Shown here: positions 23,481-35,933 of the stretch, piece after piece
Layout: the number at the start of each line of letters is the position of its first letter
Numbering within the stretch: the first letter of the stretch is position 1
Assembly (NCBI GenBank): GCA_023105745.1
Contig: JALGQZ010000004.1
Coordinates: 61,807,112 to 61,871,111, forward strand
Direction: 5' to 3'
Source: Austropuccinia psidii
Lineage: Eukaryota > Basidiomycota > Pucciniomycetes > Pucciniales > Sphaerophragmiaceae
DNA: 64,000 bases
Notes under the pieces: model-generated
Told to the model about the DNA's origin: nothing
Databases searched by the model: none
What the model saw: only the letters and a program-made list of their open reading frames with translations
Program-made: the position numbers and the translations under genes

Positions 23481-25153
23481 TTCCTGAAATCAAGCCTGTT
23501 CAACATTCACCTCCTGCAAGACAGACCAGATCTCAGGCCAGAGCTCAAGCTATTCTTACTCCAACTCCAAGAGCTCCTCTTGATGCACCCCAGCAGTTCC
23601 TCAACTAAGGGCCCAATTAGACAGAGGACCCATTATGGAAGGATAAGCTCCATCCATTGAGGAAGGAAGAGGGCCCAGAAGATCAAATTCTTTTTCAGGA
23701 GTAGTTGGTGGAATTCCAGGACTTTCAATGATCACTTTCAAAGGTCCTGGTGAAGATGGTGAAAAGGTGGGGGAGAATTCTGTGGAAGAGGAAGGGTCTT
23801 ATGGTACTGAAGGTGTCCCTGCTCCTGTGGGGGCATGCCAAGGTACTGGAGGGCCAACTCTAGCCCAGTCTAATCAGCCTGTCTATCATCAGTCTTAACC
23901 ATCTTTATTAGACATAATTGAGAAAATGACTCAGATTTTGACCAATATTCAAGCAGATTCATCTTCTTATTCATCAAGACAACCAGCATTCAATACTCCA
24001 TCTATGAAGGCACCAGAATGCTTTGATGGGACTCAGCCCTTCAAAGGTAGAAGCTTTAGTCAGTCTTGTTAACTAATTTTCCATAATGATCTGGCAAACT
24101 TCTCTCCAGACAGAAAGAAGGTCCTTTATGCCACCTAATTTCTCATTGGAAGGGATGAAAGATGGATTGAGCCTTATCTTTCTGATCTCACCAATCCAGA
24201 TCAAAATAATCTTCTCAATTCTTGGCAATTATTCAAATCCCAAATCTCTACTTTATTTGGAGACCCAAATGAAGTTAGAAAAGCTGAAGCAGAGTTGGAT
24301 GCCTTGGGAATGAAATAAGGTGGGCATGTATCATTATACATTTCTGATTTCAGAAGTTTGGTCTCAAGAATCAGGGATTGGAGTGAAAGAGCTCACATTA
24401 ACCATTTCAGGAAGGGATTGCCATCCACGAATTTGGATCAGTTAGCCTCCCATTTTTCAATAATTGACTCTCTTGGAGAATTAATGGATATTTCCATGGA
24501 GCTTGATACCAGGTACCATGAGAGGCAAAAAGAGAAGAAGCCTGAGGCCTCAAAGTCAAATTCTTCTCAGCCTCAAGGTTCTCCAAATTCAAACAAAAGA
24601 AGAAGAATTACCAGAAGAGGGACAATCCCCATTCTTCTTTGTTGAATAAAGACCTCAAGTTGATGAATTCTGAAGAAGAAAGAAGAATCAAGGAGGGTTT
24701 ATGTACCTATTTAGGTGGTAAGCATAGTCTTGATTCCTGTTTGATAAGGCCTCAAAACAAGCTTACCCAACTGTCAGGCCAATTTACCAGCCAGGGAAAA
24801 AAATGAGAAAAGATCATATTGTGTGCAATGGTCTTCACTGTTTTCCATCCAGGGCACATTTATGCATTCTGAATACTGGTATCAAGAATTCTTGTAAATT
24901 CTTTGCTTTTCTTCTCTTTCTGATGTTTTTCATAATATTCTCATTCATTCTGGCGCTACGAACTCATTTATTGCAAAGCAGTTTGTTCACAAGTATTCTT
25001 TGACTATGTCAGAACTCCCAGAGAAGATTCCTCTTATCATTATGGACTCCTATAAGTCCCCTTAGTTATTTGTGACTCACCATACCAAATATATGGTTGA
25101 GCTTCCTTCATCCCCAAGCTTTGAATGAGGCTTTTTAGTGATTGACACCAAGG
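23481..25153 (+). pseudogene. gag and N-terminal protease of element H, truncated
   Basis: The gag begins at a degraded start followed by PVQHSPPARQTRSQARAQAI and runs through the capsid core (FNDLANFSPDRKKVLY-like, SLYISDFRSLVSRIRDWSER) to a knuckle that reads TYLGGKHSLDSC, with the second cysteine replaced by leucine. The protease segment follows (GATNSFIAKQFVHKYSLTM), where the catalytic aspartate has become histidine (CAT at 24946-24948). Similarity stops near 25153 within the protease. Multiple stops and frame changes are present. RT and everything downstream are missing. Confidence 0.82.
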
Positions 25154-25715
25154 CAAATCTCACCTCAATCGTCAGCGATTGACTTCACGTTGCACCACAG
25201 TCAGTATAAAATCTTTCTTTAGTTGCGTTAGTGCCACTTTATAGTCACTTCATGTCTGCGTCAAGACAAGATCAATTGTCACTCAAAGCCAAAACCCATT
25301 TCAACACTGTTTGCAATGTTTGGGTAGTTACACCTCATGGTGCTACCCAGAAGTTTGGCATGCTCATATTTGTGCATGAGAAGGCTTCTGCCATCTCACC
25401 CCTTTACTGTGCCTACTCTCACGCATGAATTGGCTTCCACATCCCCGCCTAATCCTCTCCGATGCTTAGAATTCTTACACGCCCGCACCCCCTCCAGATG
25501 AGACTCCAACACTGGCCCCCCATCTCTGCCCTCACCAACCCCGCCTTATCTTCTCCGCTGCTTCCAATTCTTATGCTCCCGCGGCCCCCTCAAGATATGC
25601 CTCCAACACCACCCTCAACCCCCCTTACGCCTAATCCTCTCTCCGCCGCTTACCATCCTTACCCTCAGGTACTAGATCCATAGGCTACAGTGGCTTGTTG
25701 GCGTACATGATGAAC
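25154..25715. other. GC-richer non-retroviral segment with a degenerate tandem repeat
   Basis: Between two broken retroelements lies a segment with noticeably more C, G and CpG than its surroundings. Three imperfect units containing CGCCT.ATC.TCTC begin near 25447, 25543 and 25629 (spacing about 96 and 86). No convincing gene was found. Its first 45 bases resemble 52343-52390, next to the broken end of element D. Confidence 0.5.
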
Positions 25716-27316
25716 TGTCACAGGGGCTCTTATGGAAGAAAGAGTGGCCTGGAACTCAGGAATCAAGAGCTCACTTGGAGGGCTCCAAAGGATATAAGAA
25801 ATAATAAAGATTCAATTTCTTCAAAGAAGAATAAGGGAAAAGACAAGTATGCCAAAAATAATAAGGGAGGCCAAAGGCCAAGAAGCCAACCAAGTGAATC
25901 CTCAATTCACTGTTTCAACCCGCCAGAAAAGGAAATGGAATTAGTAAAGGATATGACCACCAATATCCACTGACAGGCAAGGGAGAAAAGAGAAAAAGGT
26001 TCTGAATGACTGACTTAAGATTATCAGTATTAACTTTAATAAAGTAATAGAAAATAAAGATAAAAATAAATCCAAAATATTAATTAACTGGGGAAAAGTC
26101 CCTAGGTGCTGAAAGGTGGCCAGTATATGTGAAAAGCTGAAAGACTGATCCTGGAAGGTGAGTCACTGGCTGTATTGTCTGATTTGGGTCAATACAGATC
26201 TGGCCATCTTGAAATTTGAACTGTGTGACTGAATTCCCACAGTGGAATATGAATAGGCCTAATTGGGCCAATTACATACAGGTTGATTGAATGCCGGCTG
26301 TATGGACCAATTGAGTTGTCCAAGGAGTATTGAAATACTTGATGCCTTGACAACTGATTGAAAGAATGTATAGCCTCTGAGAATGGCCCTTGGAGTAATC
26401 CTGAATGAAATTGCCAACCCAACTGCTGCAGGGCCTGGTGATTGGGATCCTTGAATGGTCTTCTGATTGCCGCCATGGATTGCCATACTGATGAGTTAAG
26501 AAGTCCTCCTTTGAAATGGGAGTTGGATTTTGAGACCTTGAATTGGGTCCTGAAAACTTCACCATTGAATTGCTGAGAAAAAATGGTGCATGATGGTATA
26601 TAATACCATATATGCACCACTCCTGCAACCTTGAATACGGGGTGCATGGAGGAGTGGAAGAATTACCCTTAAGGTGAAGGGAAAGCTTGAGCTGAGCTGA
26701 TCTGGTGGTTACCAGAGTTCATGGGCTGAAAAGTGATCCATGGTGGTTATTGGCCAAAATTGGGTCCTGAGGGTCTTATGGCCATTTTGGGTTGGATGGG
26801 ATTTGGGGCCAAAATTGGCTCTGGTGGGCCCCACCTGGCCTTGGGGGCGAGTGGGCTGCCCCCTTTGGCCTCATTGGATTAGGCCAAAAGGGGCCTAGTT
26901 GGCCCACGGACTGCAGACCGTGGAATGTGATTACGGCACACAGACCATAGAGGCCATAGGGGGCCTGAATTGCCCAAAAAGGCCATTTAGGCCCTAGACC
27001 CCCTAATGAAAAGGAGTGGCCCAGAAGGGCTGGTTCTGGCTAGAGGGCCCAGAACCCCGTAGGAAACAAAAGGACACCCCCAGGCCCAAAAACAAGGATA
27101 AAGACCTGGGGGTTGGGGATATGGAAGAATTGGTCAGGGAGGCCAAGGATGGCAGGATATGGCCTGGGGAATAGTGATATGGCCAAAATGCCATAGAGCA
27201 CCAGAAGGGGCCAAATTGGCCATAAAGATATGGTGTGGCCAATTGGACCCAACTTGGTCTCAGGTTGGGATTGCCGCAACACCAATAGAGGAGGGTCATT
27301 CTTTGTGGTTGTGACA
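25716..27316 (-). repeat. 3' LTR of element D (about 1.6 kb)
   Basis: On the plus strand it starts TGTCACAGGGGCTC and ends GGTTGTGACA. Next to the end is a polypurine tract on the minus strand (27317-27331). It is homologous to 11498-12882 and 6929-8937. It contains an imperfect palindrome (26584-26619) and a GGCC-rich block (26820-27010). The left target flank is TGAAC (25711-25715); the 5' LTR is missing, so no duplicate can be checked. Confidence 0.85.
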
Positions 27317-28103
27317 GTACCCCCCTACCTTCAATGGTGAGCTCCTCCGCACCAAGAAAAGGTAGAAGCCTGTTGAGGCTGCTGAGATGGATTGAACATA
27401 GGAACTCCAGAGGTATTTGAATCTTGAAAAGAAAAAGTTTGAACTGATAAAGGTGTTGGGATATGAATTGAGGTTGACTTGGTCTTCTCTTAACATTTGG
27501 CTCAAAAATGTTGAAGACATGATTTTGGAATTAAGGGTTATAAGAAAAGAAATTCAAGAAAATATAAAGAATAAAAAAGTAAAAGAAAAAAATATGAAGA
27601 AAGAAAAAAAAAATAAAAACAAAAATAAAATTTGAGGGAGAGTCCAATCTCCATCATGGATTTTGACAATTGATTTTGAAAGTGGCCAAGGACCTGGATA
27701 AAAGCATTTGATGCCAGGTGCTCACAGAGTGGCCAAGGTGATGTTTTGAAAGATTCTATACCCCTCAGGGAAGTGCAAACCAGGAGAGGAAATTACCTTT
27801 GGTAGTTACCACTCCCGCCAGTGCCATAAATAACAAAAGTCTTGATAAATGAATGTGTTGAAAGGATAATGTCTTGGGAAGGAAAATAAGAAAGGAATGG
27901 TCCATTTTCCCAAGTGTAAATGGCCATAAATTGGAATTGATGTTGAACGCCAGGCCAAAAGATCTGTGTCCAAATTTCAAAGTGCTCACAGAGTGGCCAA
28001 GGTGATGCTTACAACAGAAAAGAGTAGTATACCCCTTAAAGGTGCATACCAGGAGTGGGACTTATGTTTGTTAACTCCTTTCCCCACCAAGCACCATAAA
28101 AAT
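27317..28103 (-). repeat. Polypurine tract and 3' UTR of element D with duplicated module
   Basis: The tract GGTAGGGGGGTAC (minus) abuts the LTR. A purine-rich run lies near 27540-27635. Two copies of the 3'-UTR module (CACCAAGCACC or CAGTGCCAT, .AGGAGNGGRA.TTA, TGCAYACC, CACAGAGTGGCCAAGGTGATG on the plus strand) occur near 27725-27830 and 27985-28100. Confidence 0.65.
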
Positions 28104-28837
28104 TCAAGCTTTTGAAGAATTGGGTCCTGGCTTGTCAGCATACAAAGAATGAAAATCTTTGACAAGTTCAGGATAATTCTTGAGGTTTTTGGCTGGTTCC
28201 CATGTGGATCTTTCTGAGTCTTGACTGAAAACTTTCCATTCCACCAAATACCATAACTTTCTTCTCTTGAGCTTTGAATCCAGTATTTGAGAGACTTCCC
28301 ATTCCTCTTCTTCTTCAATGATGATTAGAGGAGGAGGCTCTTGATGCCAATTTGGGATTGTTGATGTCTTGACTGGTTCCAAGAGTGAAATATGGAAGAC
28401 TGGATGGATGGATTTCCATTGAGATGGAAGCTTGAGGTGGTAAGCATGAGTATTGACCTTCTTCAAGATTGAAAAAGGACCCAACCATCTTTCAGAAAGT
28501 TTTTTGGTGGGTCTGGTTGATTTGATGTTCTTGGAAGAAAGCCATACCATGTAACCAGAATTGAAAACAGGTGAACTTGCTCTACTTTTATCTGCATACC
28601 TCTTAAACCGGTTTATGGCAACTTCAAGTTCTTTCTTGACATCTTGCTGTACTGATTGGATTTTTGTTGATAGCTTTCCAGCAGGAGTATCTTGAGTGAT
28701 GTGAACTGAGTAAAATTGTGGATCTCTTCCTTAAGAGTGAAAAATGGTGATTGCTTGGTTGAAGAGTGATCAGAATTATTGTAGGAAAATTCAGCCAGAG
28801 GGAGCCAGGTGTTCCAATCATCTTGATGATAACTGAA
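28104..28837 (-). pseudogene. Integrase C-terminal half and chromodomain of element D
   Basis: The left half of the integrase gene of D. It encodes LPLAEFSYNN-type sequence in shifting frames (28860-28624), then an open stretch 28550-28104 (MVWLSSKNIKSTRPTKKLSERWLGPF) and a chromodomain (LWYLVEWKVFSQDSERSTWEP). The gene continues at 49213 on the other side of element B; the junction reconstructs a sequence colinear with the corresponding part of F (17200-17250). Confidence 0.88.
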
Positions 28838-30849
28838 TGTAAGGTTTGACTATGAAACAATAAGTAAAAATTACTAATTTATTACTTATTTTACTCTGAA
28901 TGTCCTTATAATTGAAATAAATAAGATTAAAATAATAATAATAATAAAGAAATATTATTATTATGGCGTAAAAATATTATATTATTAAATAAATATAATA
29001 ATATAATTAATATTATATAAAATTCTAATATTGTAAATAATATATTAATATATTATAAAGCTCTTTATTATTGTTACCAACAAATAATAAAGGCATAAAA
29101 AACTGTTTTTTATAAATAAAAAACAATTAATAACAATAATATTACCAATATTAAAGTTATATATTAATATAAATACTATTTATATTAATTAAGAATTATT
29201 AAGAGTAATAATAAGAGAAAAATTATTATAATAAGATGAAATAACCTACTTTTAACACTTAAAATAATAATTTTGAGATATTTTACGCCAAAAGAATATA
29301 ATACAACTTTTTCAAATTGTATTTACAATAAAATAAAGAAAATTTACTAAATTTCTTGATTTTACATGGAAATGAGTTTATAGAGAGATTTATGACAAAA
29401 CCAATTAAAGAATTGATTTAATCACACAAAATTAGTGATTAATAATAAGATGGTCTTTGGTCTTTAATAATATAAGAGTTTTATATATAAAGAATAAAGA
29501 AATTACCTTTTATTTAATTGATTTAATGTTTTTGATGCGTCTGAGGGGTAAATAGAGTAAAAAGAGCTCTATTTATAGTAAATACCTCCCTCCTAGAGTC
29601 CAACAGGCTTCTAGTAGACGTGTACTGATCATATCCACTGGAATTGATCAATATTTTAAGGTTTGGAGATGATTACATCATTATCAAACCATATTACATC
29701 ATTATTACACCATTATTTAGAGTTATCACTATAACTCTAAAGTTGATGACATCAGGGGCTTGGAAGAACCCCCAATTTCGTGGATTTTATTAGTTTTAAT
29801 CATAAAATAATAGTATTCAACAATTCTATCACTCTTAAGACTGTTAAAATTAAATTAAGGTTACAGTGTGTGATCATAACTGCTCAAATTAAGCTCAAAC
29901 GTTGATCCTCAATAACTTTTAAGATTTCCCCGCTACAGCAATTCAGAGAGTGAATTCTGATAGCCTGGCATAACCTTATTATGCTTCCAAGAGCTCTTAA
30001 TTACATCATCAAAACTCTAGTTTTGATGATTTTTCTTGTAACTCATCTTTTCTGTCAAAATTCAATATTATAAACTTCAAACCTTGATTTCAGGGGGTTA
30101 TACCCTGAATTTAATAATAAAAATTACATCATTCTTCACGAATGAACTAGTAGAATCCAACTGTATAACTTCTTCTAAGTTTGGAGCACTTTCACAACAA
30201 AGTGGTCAACAGCTCTGTTGATTTTTATCAATATTTCATCATAGGGTTTAGCCTTGTTTATAATTTGTAAAATAAAGTTCATATCTGTGTTCTTACAGTA
30301 GTTACGTGGTAACTTTATTTTTGGTTCATCATTCTATCATTTATAGTTTAGAAGATATTAGCTATGATCCTTGAATATATGCGTTGACCAAAAAAGTGCA
30401 TATATTCAGGTTAATTCCTTAAGTATTAACATTGGAAATTAGCTTATTAATTGTTTTATGTGTGGATTTTCATGGGAAATCCACTGGTACAGTTTATTTC
30501 ACATGTTGTTTCATTAGCCCTTGAGATAAATAAGGTTTTATGGTTTTTATAAGGTATTATACCTTATAATTCCTTAAATATTGACTTTACAGATATGCCA
30601 TAAAAATGGTATATGTGTATTTTTCCATGGGGAATACAATGGTATAATTTATTTTACATGTTGATTCATTGGTTGTTAAGTTAAACCAATTTTTGTACCA
30701 ATTTATGGTATTTTTTGTATATTTAAGTAATTATTCTTAATGTATAATTATTCTAAGTAATTTTAATATAATTATATTAAAGGTATAGTTTATTCTGAGT
30801 CTTTTTTTGTGACCTTATTGGGTATGTGGTCATATCTCAAAGGCTCACA
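28838..30849 (-). repeat. 3' LTR of element B (2012 bp)
   Basis: Plus-strand ends are TGTAAGG and GGCTCACA, the reverse of the A-family LTR. Relative to the right LTR it lacks 14 bp near 29050 and has scattered substitutions. It contains the conserved inverted repeat near 30377-30410 and the TATA box in reverse. Confidence 0.95.
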
Positions 30850-30861
30850 TTCCCTACCACC
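30850..30861 (-). other. Polypurine tract of element B
   Basis: The reverse of GGTGGTAGGGAA, identical to the tract of element A, abuts the 3' LTR. Confidence 0.85.
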
Positions 30862-30967
30862 AAAAAAGATTGTACCACAATCTGATATGTGTGATTAAGG
30901 TATCATCCACTGTCCTACCACTTCATTAGACTTTGTTAGTCTTGAAGCTCAATAATGCTTAAATTTT

Positions 30968-33899
30968 CTATTTTTCAGGCTTTCTTTCATGTCTGAACCT
31001 TCTTAGTAGTTTATCAGCATTTGTTATATCTTTCTCAAGTAGCCATTCATCTTCTTGAGTTGAATTTCTATACCTTACAAGGTATTCCCTTTCTTTTTTG
31101 TTTCTTGTCCTTCTTTCTTTAAGGACTTTTACTATTTTCTTTTCTTCTCCTTCTTCCAAGGGGGGAATTTCAAGTGGGGGTTTATTTCTAGGTGGAAATA
31201 ACTCCTTGTCACTTGAACTGTAAGGTTTTATTAGACTTACAGCGAAAGTTGGGTGTTTGTTCATTAGTTCACCTGTGAGTTCTAATTGCACAGCATTGGG
31301 TCCATGAAGTGCTTTTATCATAAATGGTCCTGCAAAGGAATATTTCAATTTCTTTGGGCCTTTTATGTTATTGAAATTAAGGGTTGATACTAAAACCAAG
31401 TCTCCTATTTTGAAATCAGGTGGCTTATGACTTTTATCCCATCTTTCTTTTGCATATTTAAAAGAATCTTGCATGCATCTGTTTGCATGGTGTCTTGCTT
31501 TGTCAAGCATTATCTTGAAAATGCTTGCTGTTGGATGTATATCCACTAAGTCCTTTTTGAGGGTATCATAATGAAGTCTTGGATTCCAACCTTTCTCTAG
31601 CATTGCTGGTGTTTTGCCAGTAGAAGAATGGATTGATGTCTTATATGCCAGTTCAAGTGCTGGTATTAGTGTACACCAATCATGGGTAAAACCATCAGAA
31701 TCTTTGAATTCTAGCCCATAAGCACAGAATCTTCTGATCATATCCTCTAGGGTCTGTATCATTCTTTCTGCTAGACCATCAGTTTGAGGATGATAAGCTG
31801 TTGAGAATGATAACTTTGTCCCAAACAAGTTATGGAGATTTGTCCATAATGCTGAAGTGAACTTTGGGTCTCTGTCACTTATAATGTTTTGGAATAAGCC
31901 TGTGTGGCTAATGACTTTATTCCATATCATTATGGCTGTATCCATAGCTGTGTCATCTTTATGACATGGTAAGAACATGGGAGTTTTACTGTACCTGTCA
32001 ACTAACACTAGGCATGCATTATAACTCCTGTCTCCTCCTGGAGGTAAGGCTGTTACCCAATCCATATGAACTATTTCCCATGGGGATTTTGGTTCTTGGA
32101 TTTGGATCATCATTCCAAATTTCTTTCCTGTGGCTCTGTTGGCTTTTTGACATCTGTCACAGGTTTGGCAGTACTCTGCAACATCTTTCTTCCAATTTGG
32201 CCACCAAGAGCAGGTTTTCACCCTCTCTAGTGTCCTATCTTCTGAGAGATGTCCAGATGCAACACTATCATGACACTCATGTAAAATAGTGTTTATTAGT
32301 GTTCTGTCTGTTAAGGCCATAACACATGTGTGTTTTGTTCTATGGTAAAGGATTCCATCAAGGAGGTGAAGTCTTCCTTCCTCATATGCCTTTTTCCATA
32401 TTTCATCTAGTTTTGATGAAAGTGATGGATCTTTGCAGTCTTTCATTAGAAGTTGGCTTAAGATATGGCAATTTTTGTCTGTCTTATAGCTTTCTTTAAC
32501 TTGGTTAAAGAATTCTGTGCCAATGTCTATAACACATATTCCTTCTATATGGTGCTCTTCTTGTGGTGCCCATGCTGGATTGTCAGGGGTATTTGCTAGA
32601 GCCCATCTGCTAAGACCATCTGCATTTTTATGAATATTTCCAGATTTATGAACAATAGTCATATTTCCTCTATATTCTTGGATAGCAATTTGCCATCTCA
32701 GCATATGTCTATTTGGATTCTTCATATTTAATAGTGATTTCACAGCATTACAGTCTGTGATTACATCAAATACTGTGCCATCCAAATAATAATGCAGTTT
32801 TTCTAAAGCCCACACTAGGCATAAGAATTCCATTTGGCTTGCTCCATACCTTGCTTCTGTTGGCTTTATCTGCCTTGAAATGAAACAAATTGGTCCTTCC
32901 ACTGGTTTATCATTGATAATTTGTGTTTGGTGAAGTGCAGCACCTAGTCCTTCTCCACAAGCATCAATGTACAGTTTGAAGGGTAGTTTCCAATCTGGCA
33001 TCAGAAGAAATGGGGCATTTGTTAAGGAATTTTTCAATTCTTCATATGCCTTGACTCTTTCTTCTGTCATCTCATAGACTGTTTGTTGGTCACATAGCTT
33101 ATACAAGGATTTAGCAATCTTTGCAAAGTCCTTTATATGCTGTCTATAGTAACCAGCAAATCCTAGAAATGATTGCATTTCTTTTTTGGTTTGAGGCATT
33201 GGTTTAAGTAGTACTGCTGCTACTTTATTTTTGTCTATGCCTAGACTAAGGCCAGATACTACATGTCCTAGTGCCTTTAATTCACTATATGCAAAATGAC
33301 ATTTTTTCAAGGAAATTTTCATATTCACTTGGACTATTTTTTGTAGTACCCTTTCTAGTCTTGTAAGGTGATTTGCCCAAGTTTCTGAGCAAACTATGAT
33401 ATCATCAATATAGATAATCAACCATCCTTCTGAAAATTCTTCAGGGAATATGGTATTCATCATTCGTTGATAATGGGAAGGTGCATTTTTTATTCCAAAT
33501 GGCATTCTTAAGTATTCAAAAATTCCACAATGGACTATTATTCTTAGTAGTTTCTTGGCATTTTCTGTTAAGACATTTTGATGAAAACCCTTAAGAGCAT
33601 CCATAGCTGTGATGAACTTAGCTTGTGACAATTGGGTCAATGTCTCATGGATTCTGGGTATTGGATATCTGTCTGGAATGGTATAGGTATTCAGGGCTCT
33701 GAAGTCTCCTACCATCCTTGATTTCCCATTATGCCAAGTTATAATGACAGGTGTAGTAACTTCTACTTGCTCATTATGTCCAACCTTTCTTAATACTCCA
33801 AGGTCCATTAATTCTTTAATGTGCACCTCTAAGGCTTCTCTAGCTCTTGGACTGGCTGGATAAGCAGGTCTTCTTAATAAAGGTGGGTAAGGTTTTTCT
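30968..33899 (-). CDS. pol of element B, C-terminal part: RT, RNase H, integrase
   Basis: The open frame extends from the C insertion point to a stop at 30968. It has a complete RT ([24 protein letters not shown]), RNase H ([19 protein letters not shown]), integrase zinc region ([18 protein letters not shown]), D,D-35-E core ([33 protein letters not shown]) and a basic chromodomain-like tail ([16 protein letters not shown]). Unlike copy A it has no internal stop. It is cut off from its own gag and start codon by element C, which inserted between codons for the protease-RT linker. The remainder of the ORF is at 43601-46471. Confidence 0.93.
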
Positions 33900-34824
33900 T
33901 GTCAGCCTGTGACTCAAAACCAGAGCACAAGCATGACAGCCAATATACCATAAATCAATGGTATAGCCAAGATACCACCAAAACATGGAGCTGAGCCAAA
34001 TTAGCTCAAAAGGTATCAAAAGAAAGAGGAAACTCACCTCTTTCTGAAAATACAAGTCCCATCACCATAGGACAAGAAATAACAAAGTTATTCCTGCTCA
34101 AAGTCATTGCTGAGCATAAACCTTAATTTTCACCTCTCATCTAAAATCTAGAAGGAGAGGCTTAACCCCATCAAATGGGTATTCAAAATGAAGCTCTAAG
34201 CCAGGGCTATCCAATGGTACCAGCCAAACTGAGCTAGCACCAGTATTACTTGAGTTATGGTCAAATTCAGACCAAATAAGGGTGAACAAAACATTCACCT
34301 CTCATCTAACTTTTACAGTTTTAGTGTGAGATACTTAAAGTGGGGTCTTTTTGGAAAGAGCACAATCAGGGCTATCTGATGGTGTCATCCATTTCCCCAT
34401 AACTCAACTACAACAGAAGTTATTGGCCAAACAAGCTTAATACAGCTTTTTACCCAAACCACGCCAATGTACAAAATACTTGTACATGGGATAACTTTGT
34501 CATATTTAATGATAACCATGTCAAGTTGGGTACCATTGTGTAGAGCTCATATAGAGCTATTCAATGAACCAACTTTGAGCTTGATATCTCAAAAACTGAC
34601 AGAGTTATGACCATTTTAAGGTCAAAATCCCACCAGCTGTCATATACAGCCTTACCATGGGATAACACCCCATAATCATGAATATGAGGTGTCAACAGAC
34701 GAAGAAGCATGTTTTTACTTCAATACCTCATATGTCAGTCAATACTGGGGTCCCATACAGTTTCTGTACAGCATTCTACGCGTCATACACGTCAGAATCA
34801 GGCTGTGAGGTCCCCAGATGAAAA

Positions 34825-34981
34825 TTTTCACCCTGTATTGGTGAAAACCGCCCAGATGTGGTTTCAAAACCACATCTGAGCCCAATACAGTGTATACAGG
34901 TTGTTTGCAAACCACAAGCCTGTCATGGGGAGTGAAAAATCTTCACTCCCTCTACGTGAAAAGGTTTAATCACCTTTTCAC
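34825..34981 (+). promoter_or_regulatory. Four consecutive perfect hairpins upstream of the C promoter
   Basis: Arms: TTTTCACC/GGTGAAAA (34825-34832, 34840-34847); CAGATGTGGTTT/AAACCACATCTG (34853-34878, 2-nt centre); GGGAGTGAA/TTCACTCCC (34928-34936, 34942-34950); GTGAAAAGGT/ACCTTTTCAC (34956-34965, 34972-34981). Three of the four share a GTGAA core. Similar spacing and position just before the TATA-like box suggest operator-like or enhancer binding sites. The same set lies at +8263 in the 3' LTR. Confidence 0.6.
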
Positions 34982-34992
34982 CTCCATTTCAG

Positions 34993-35000
34993 GATAAAAG
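34993..35000 (+). promoter_or_regulatory. TATA-like box of the element C LTR
   Basis: GATAAAAG lies just after the hairpin cluster and about 345 bp before the LTR end. It is the best TATA-like candidate in the LTR. Transcription would start near 35025. Confidence 0.4.
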
Positions 35001-35338
35001 GAGGGCTTTTCACAGCCAAAAACCTTTCCTCATCCTGCTCTTGAATACCCTACGTAGTAAACTGTCAAAAACAGTTTTACTCTTGGGTAATAATCAGGTA
35101 TTATTATAATCTTAATAATTGTAGTCTTTATTATTGTAACCCAACAGGTAAAGCTGCACCCAGGGCTTTCAACAGCGCTCACCACCACTATATCCACTAT
35201 AGTAAAGCCCTTTATTATTAAATTAGAACCATCTTCAACTCTTATAAAAACTTTTTAAACCTTTATACACCGTGTCACAGTCATAGTTAAAAGTTGTAAA
35301 TACACTTTATTACTCTTATCATAGACTCAGCCTGACAT

Positions 35339-35356
35339 TTTGGGGGCCTGGCCGTG
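35339..35356 (+). other. Primer-binding site of element C
   Basis: Directly after the LTR lies TTTGGGGGCCTGGCCGTG. The same 18 bases follow the 5' LTR of element B (47186-47169, minus strand) although the LTRs of the two families are unrelated in sequence. This supports a functional primer-binding site. The tRNA, if any, was not identified. Confidence 0.7.
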
Positions 35357-35382
35357 TTTTTTACTTATTTTGGACCTTACAA

Positions 35383-35933
35383 GTAAGTTTTTTCTCTTTT
35401 TTTATCATTTATTGACACCTGTTTTTTATTTTTAGGCGTCATTTTCTTTTTGAAAAATATATTTCATATATATTCCTCTTTAAAAATTTAATAATACTCA
35501 TATTTTTAAAGAGTATTTGTCTAGTGGCTAATAACCACAAGACCAGTATTTTTGGCGTGTTTTGCATATAAAAACACTTTTAAGCCATTTATACAGTCTC
35601 AATTCTTAATTGAATTAAGACAGCTCATACTGATAAACCAACAGTTGAGGCGTGTTTGGACACATTGTTAACTCAATTGTCCTGTAATACACCATTTTTT
35701 GACAGATTATACTTGCTAATAACAAGTATTCTGTAAGATATTGGTATACAAACAGTATACCAATAATCAATAAGCTGTATTTCTGACGTGGAATTGTTAA
35801 TTCAATTACACTGTCACTATACAAGGGCATACTGTAGTAACATACAAGCCCAGAGGCCATTCTTAGACGTGCAAAACCAGCCTTGTAAGAAGTCTTAACT
35901 GACATAAGCCCTCTTTTTCCTGTTTTGATTCAG
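35383..35933 (+). other. Predicted intron 1 in the leader of element C
   Basis: The donor GTAAGT (35383-35388) matches the fungal consensus. The acceptor TTTTGATTCAG ends at 35933, preceded by TTAACTGAC (a branch-site-like sequence) and a pyrimidine run. The upstream exon ends in A and the downstream exon begins TGG, so joining creates an in-context ATG (ACAATGG). The intron region has short ORFs only. Confidence 0.55.

Larger units (their letters stand above)
33900..35337 (+). repeat. 5' LTR of element C (1438 bp)
   Basis: It starts TGTCAGCCTGTGACTC and ends CAGCCTGACA. U3 contains four hairpins in succession (34825-34981), followed by a GATAAAAG box. Confidence 0.97.

Noticed and set aside
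33840..34055. Minus-strand ORF beginning MYFQKEVSFLFLL, also at 42091-42318
   Set aside because: It lies at the start of the C LTRs and is duplicated only because the LTR is; there is no start context or domain.
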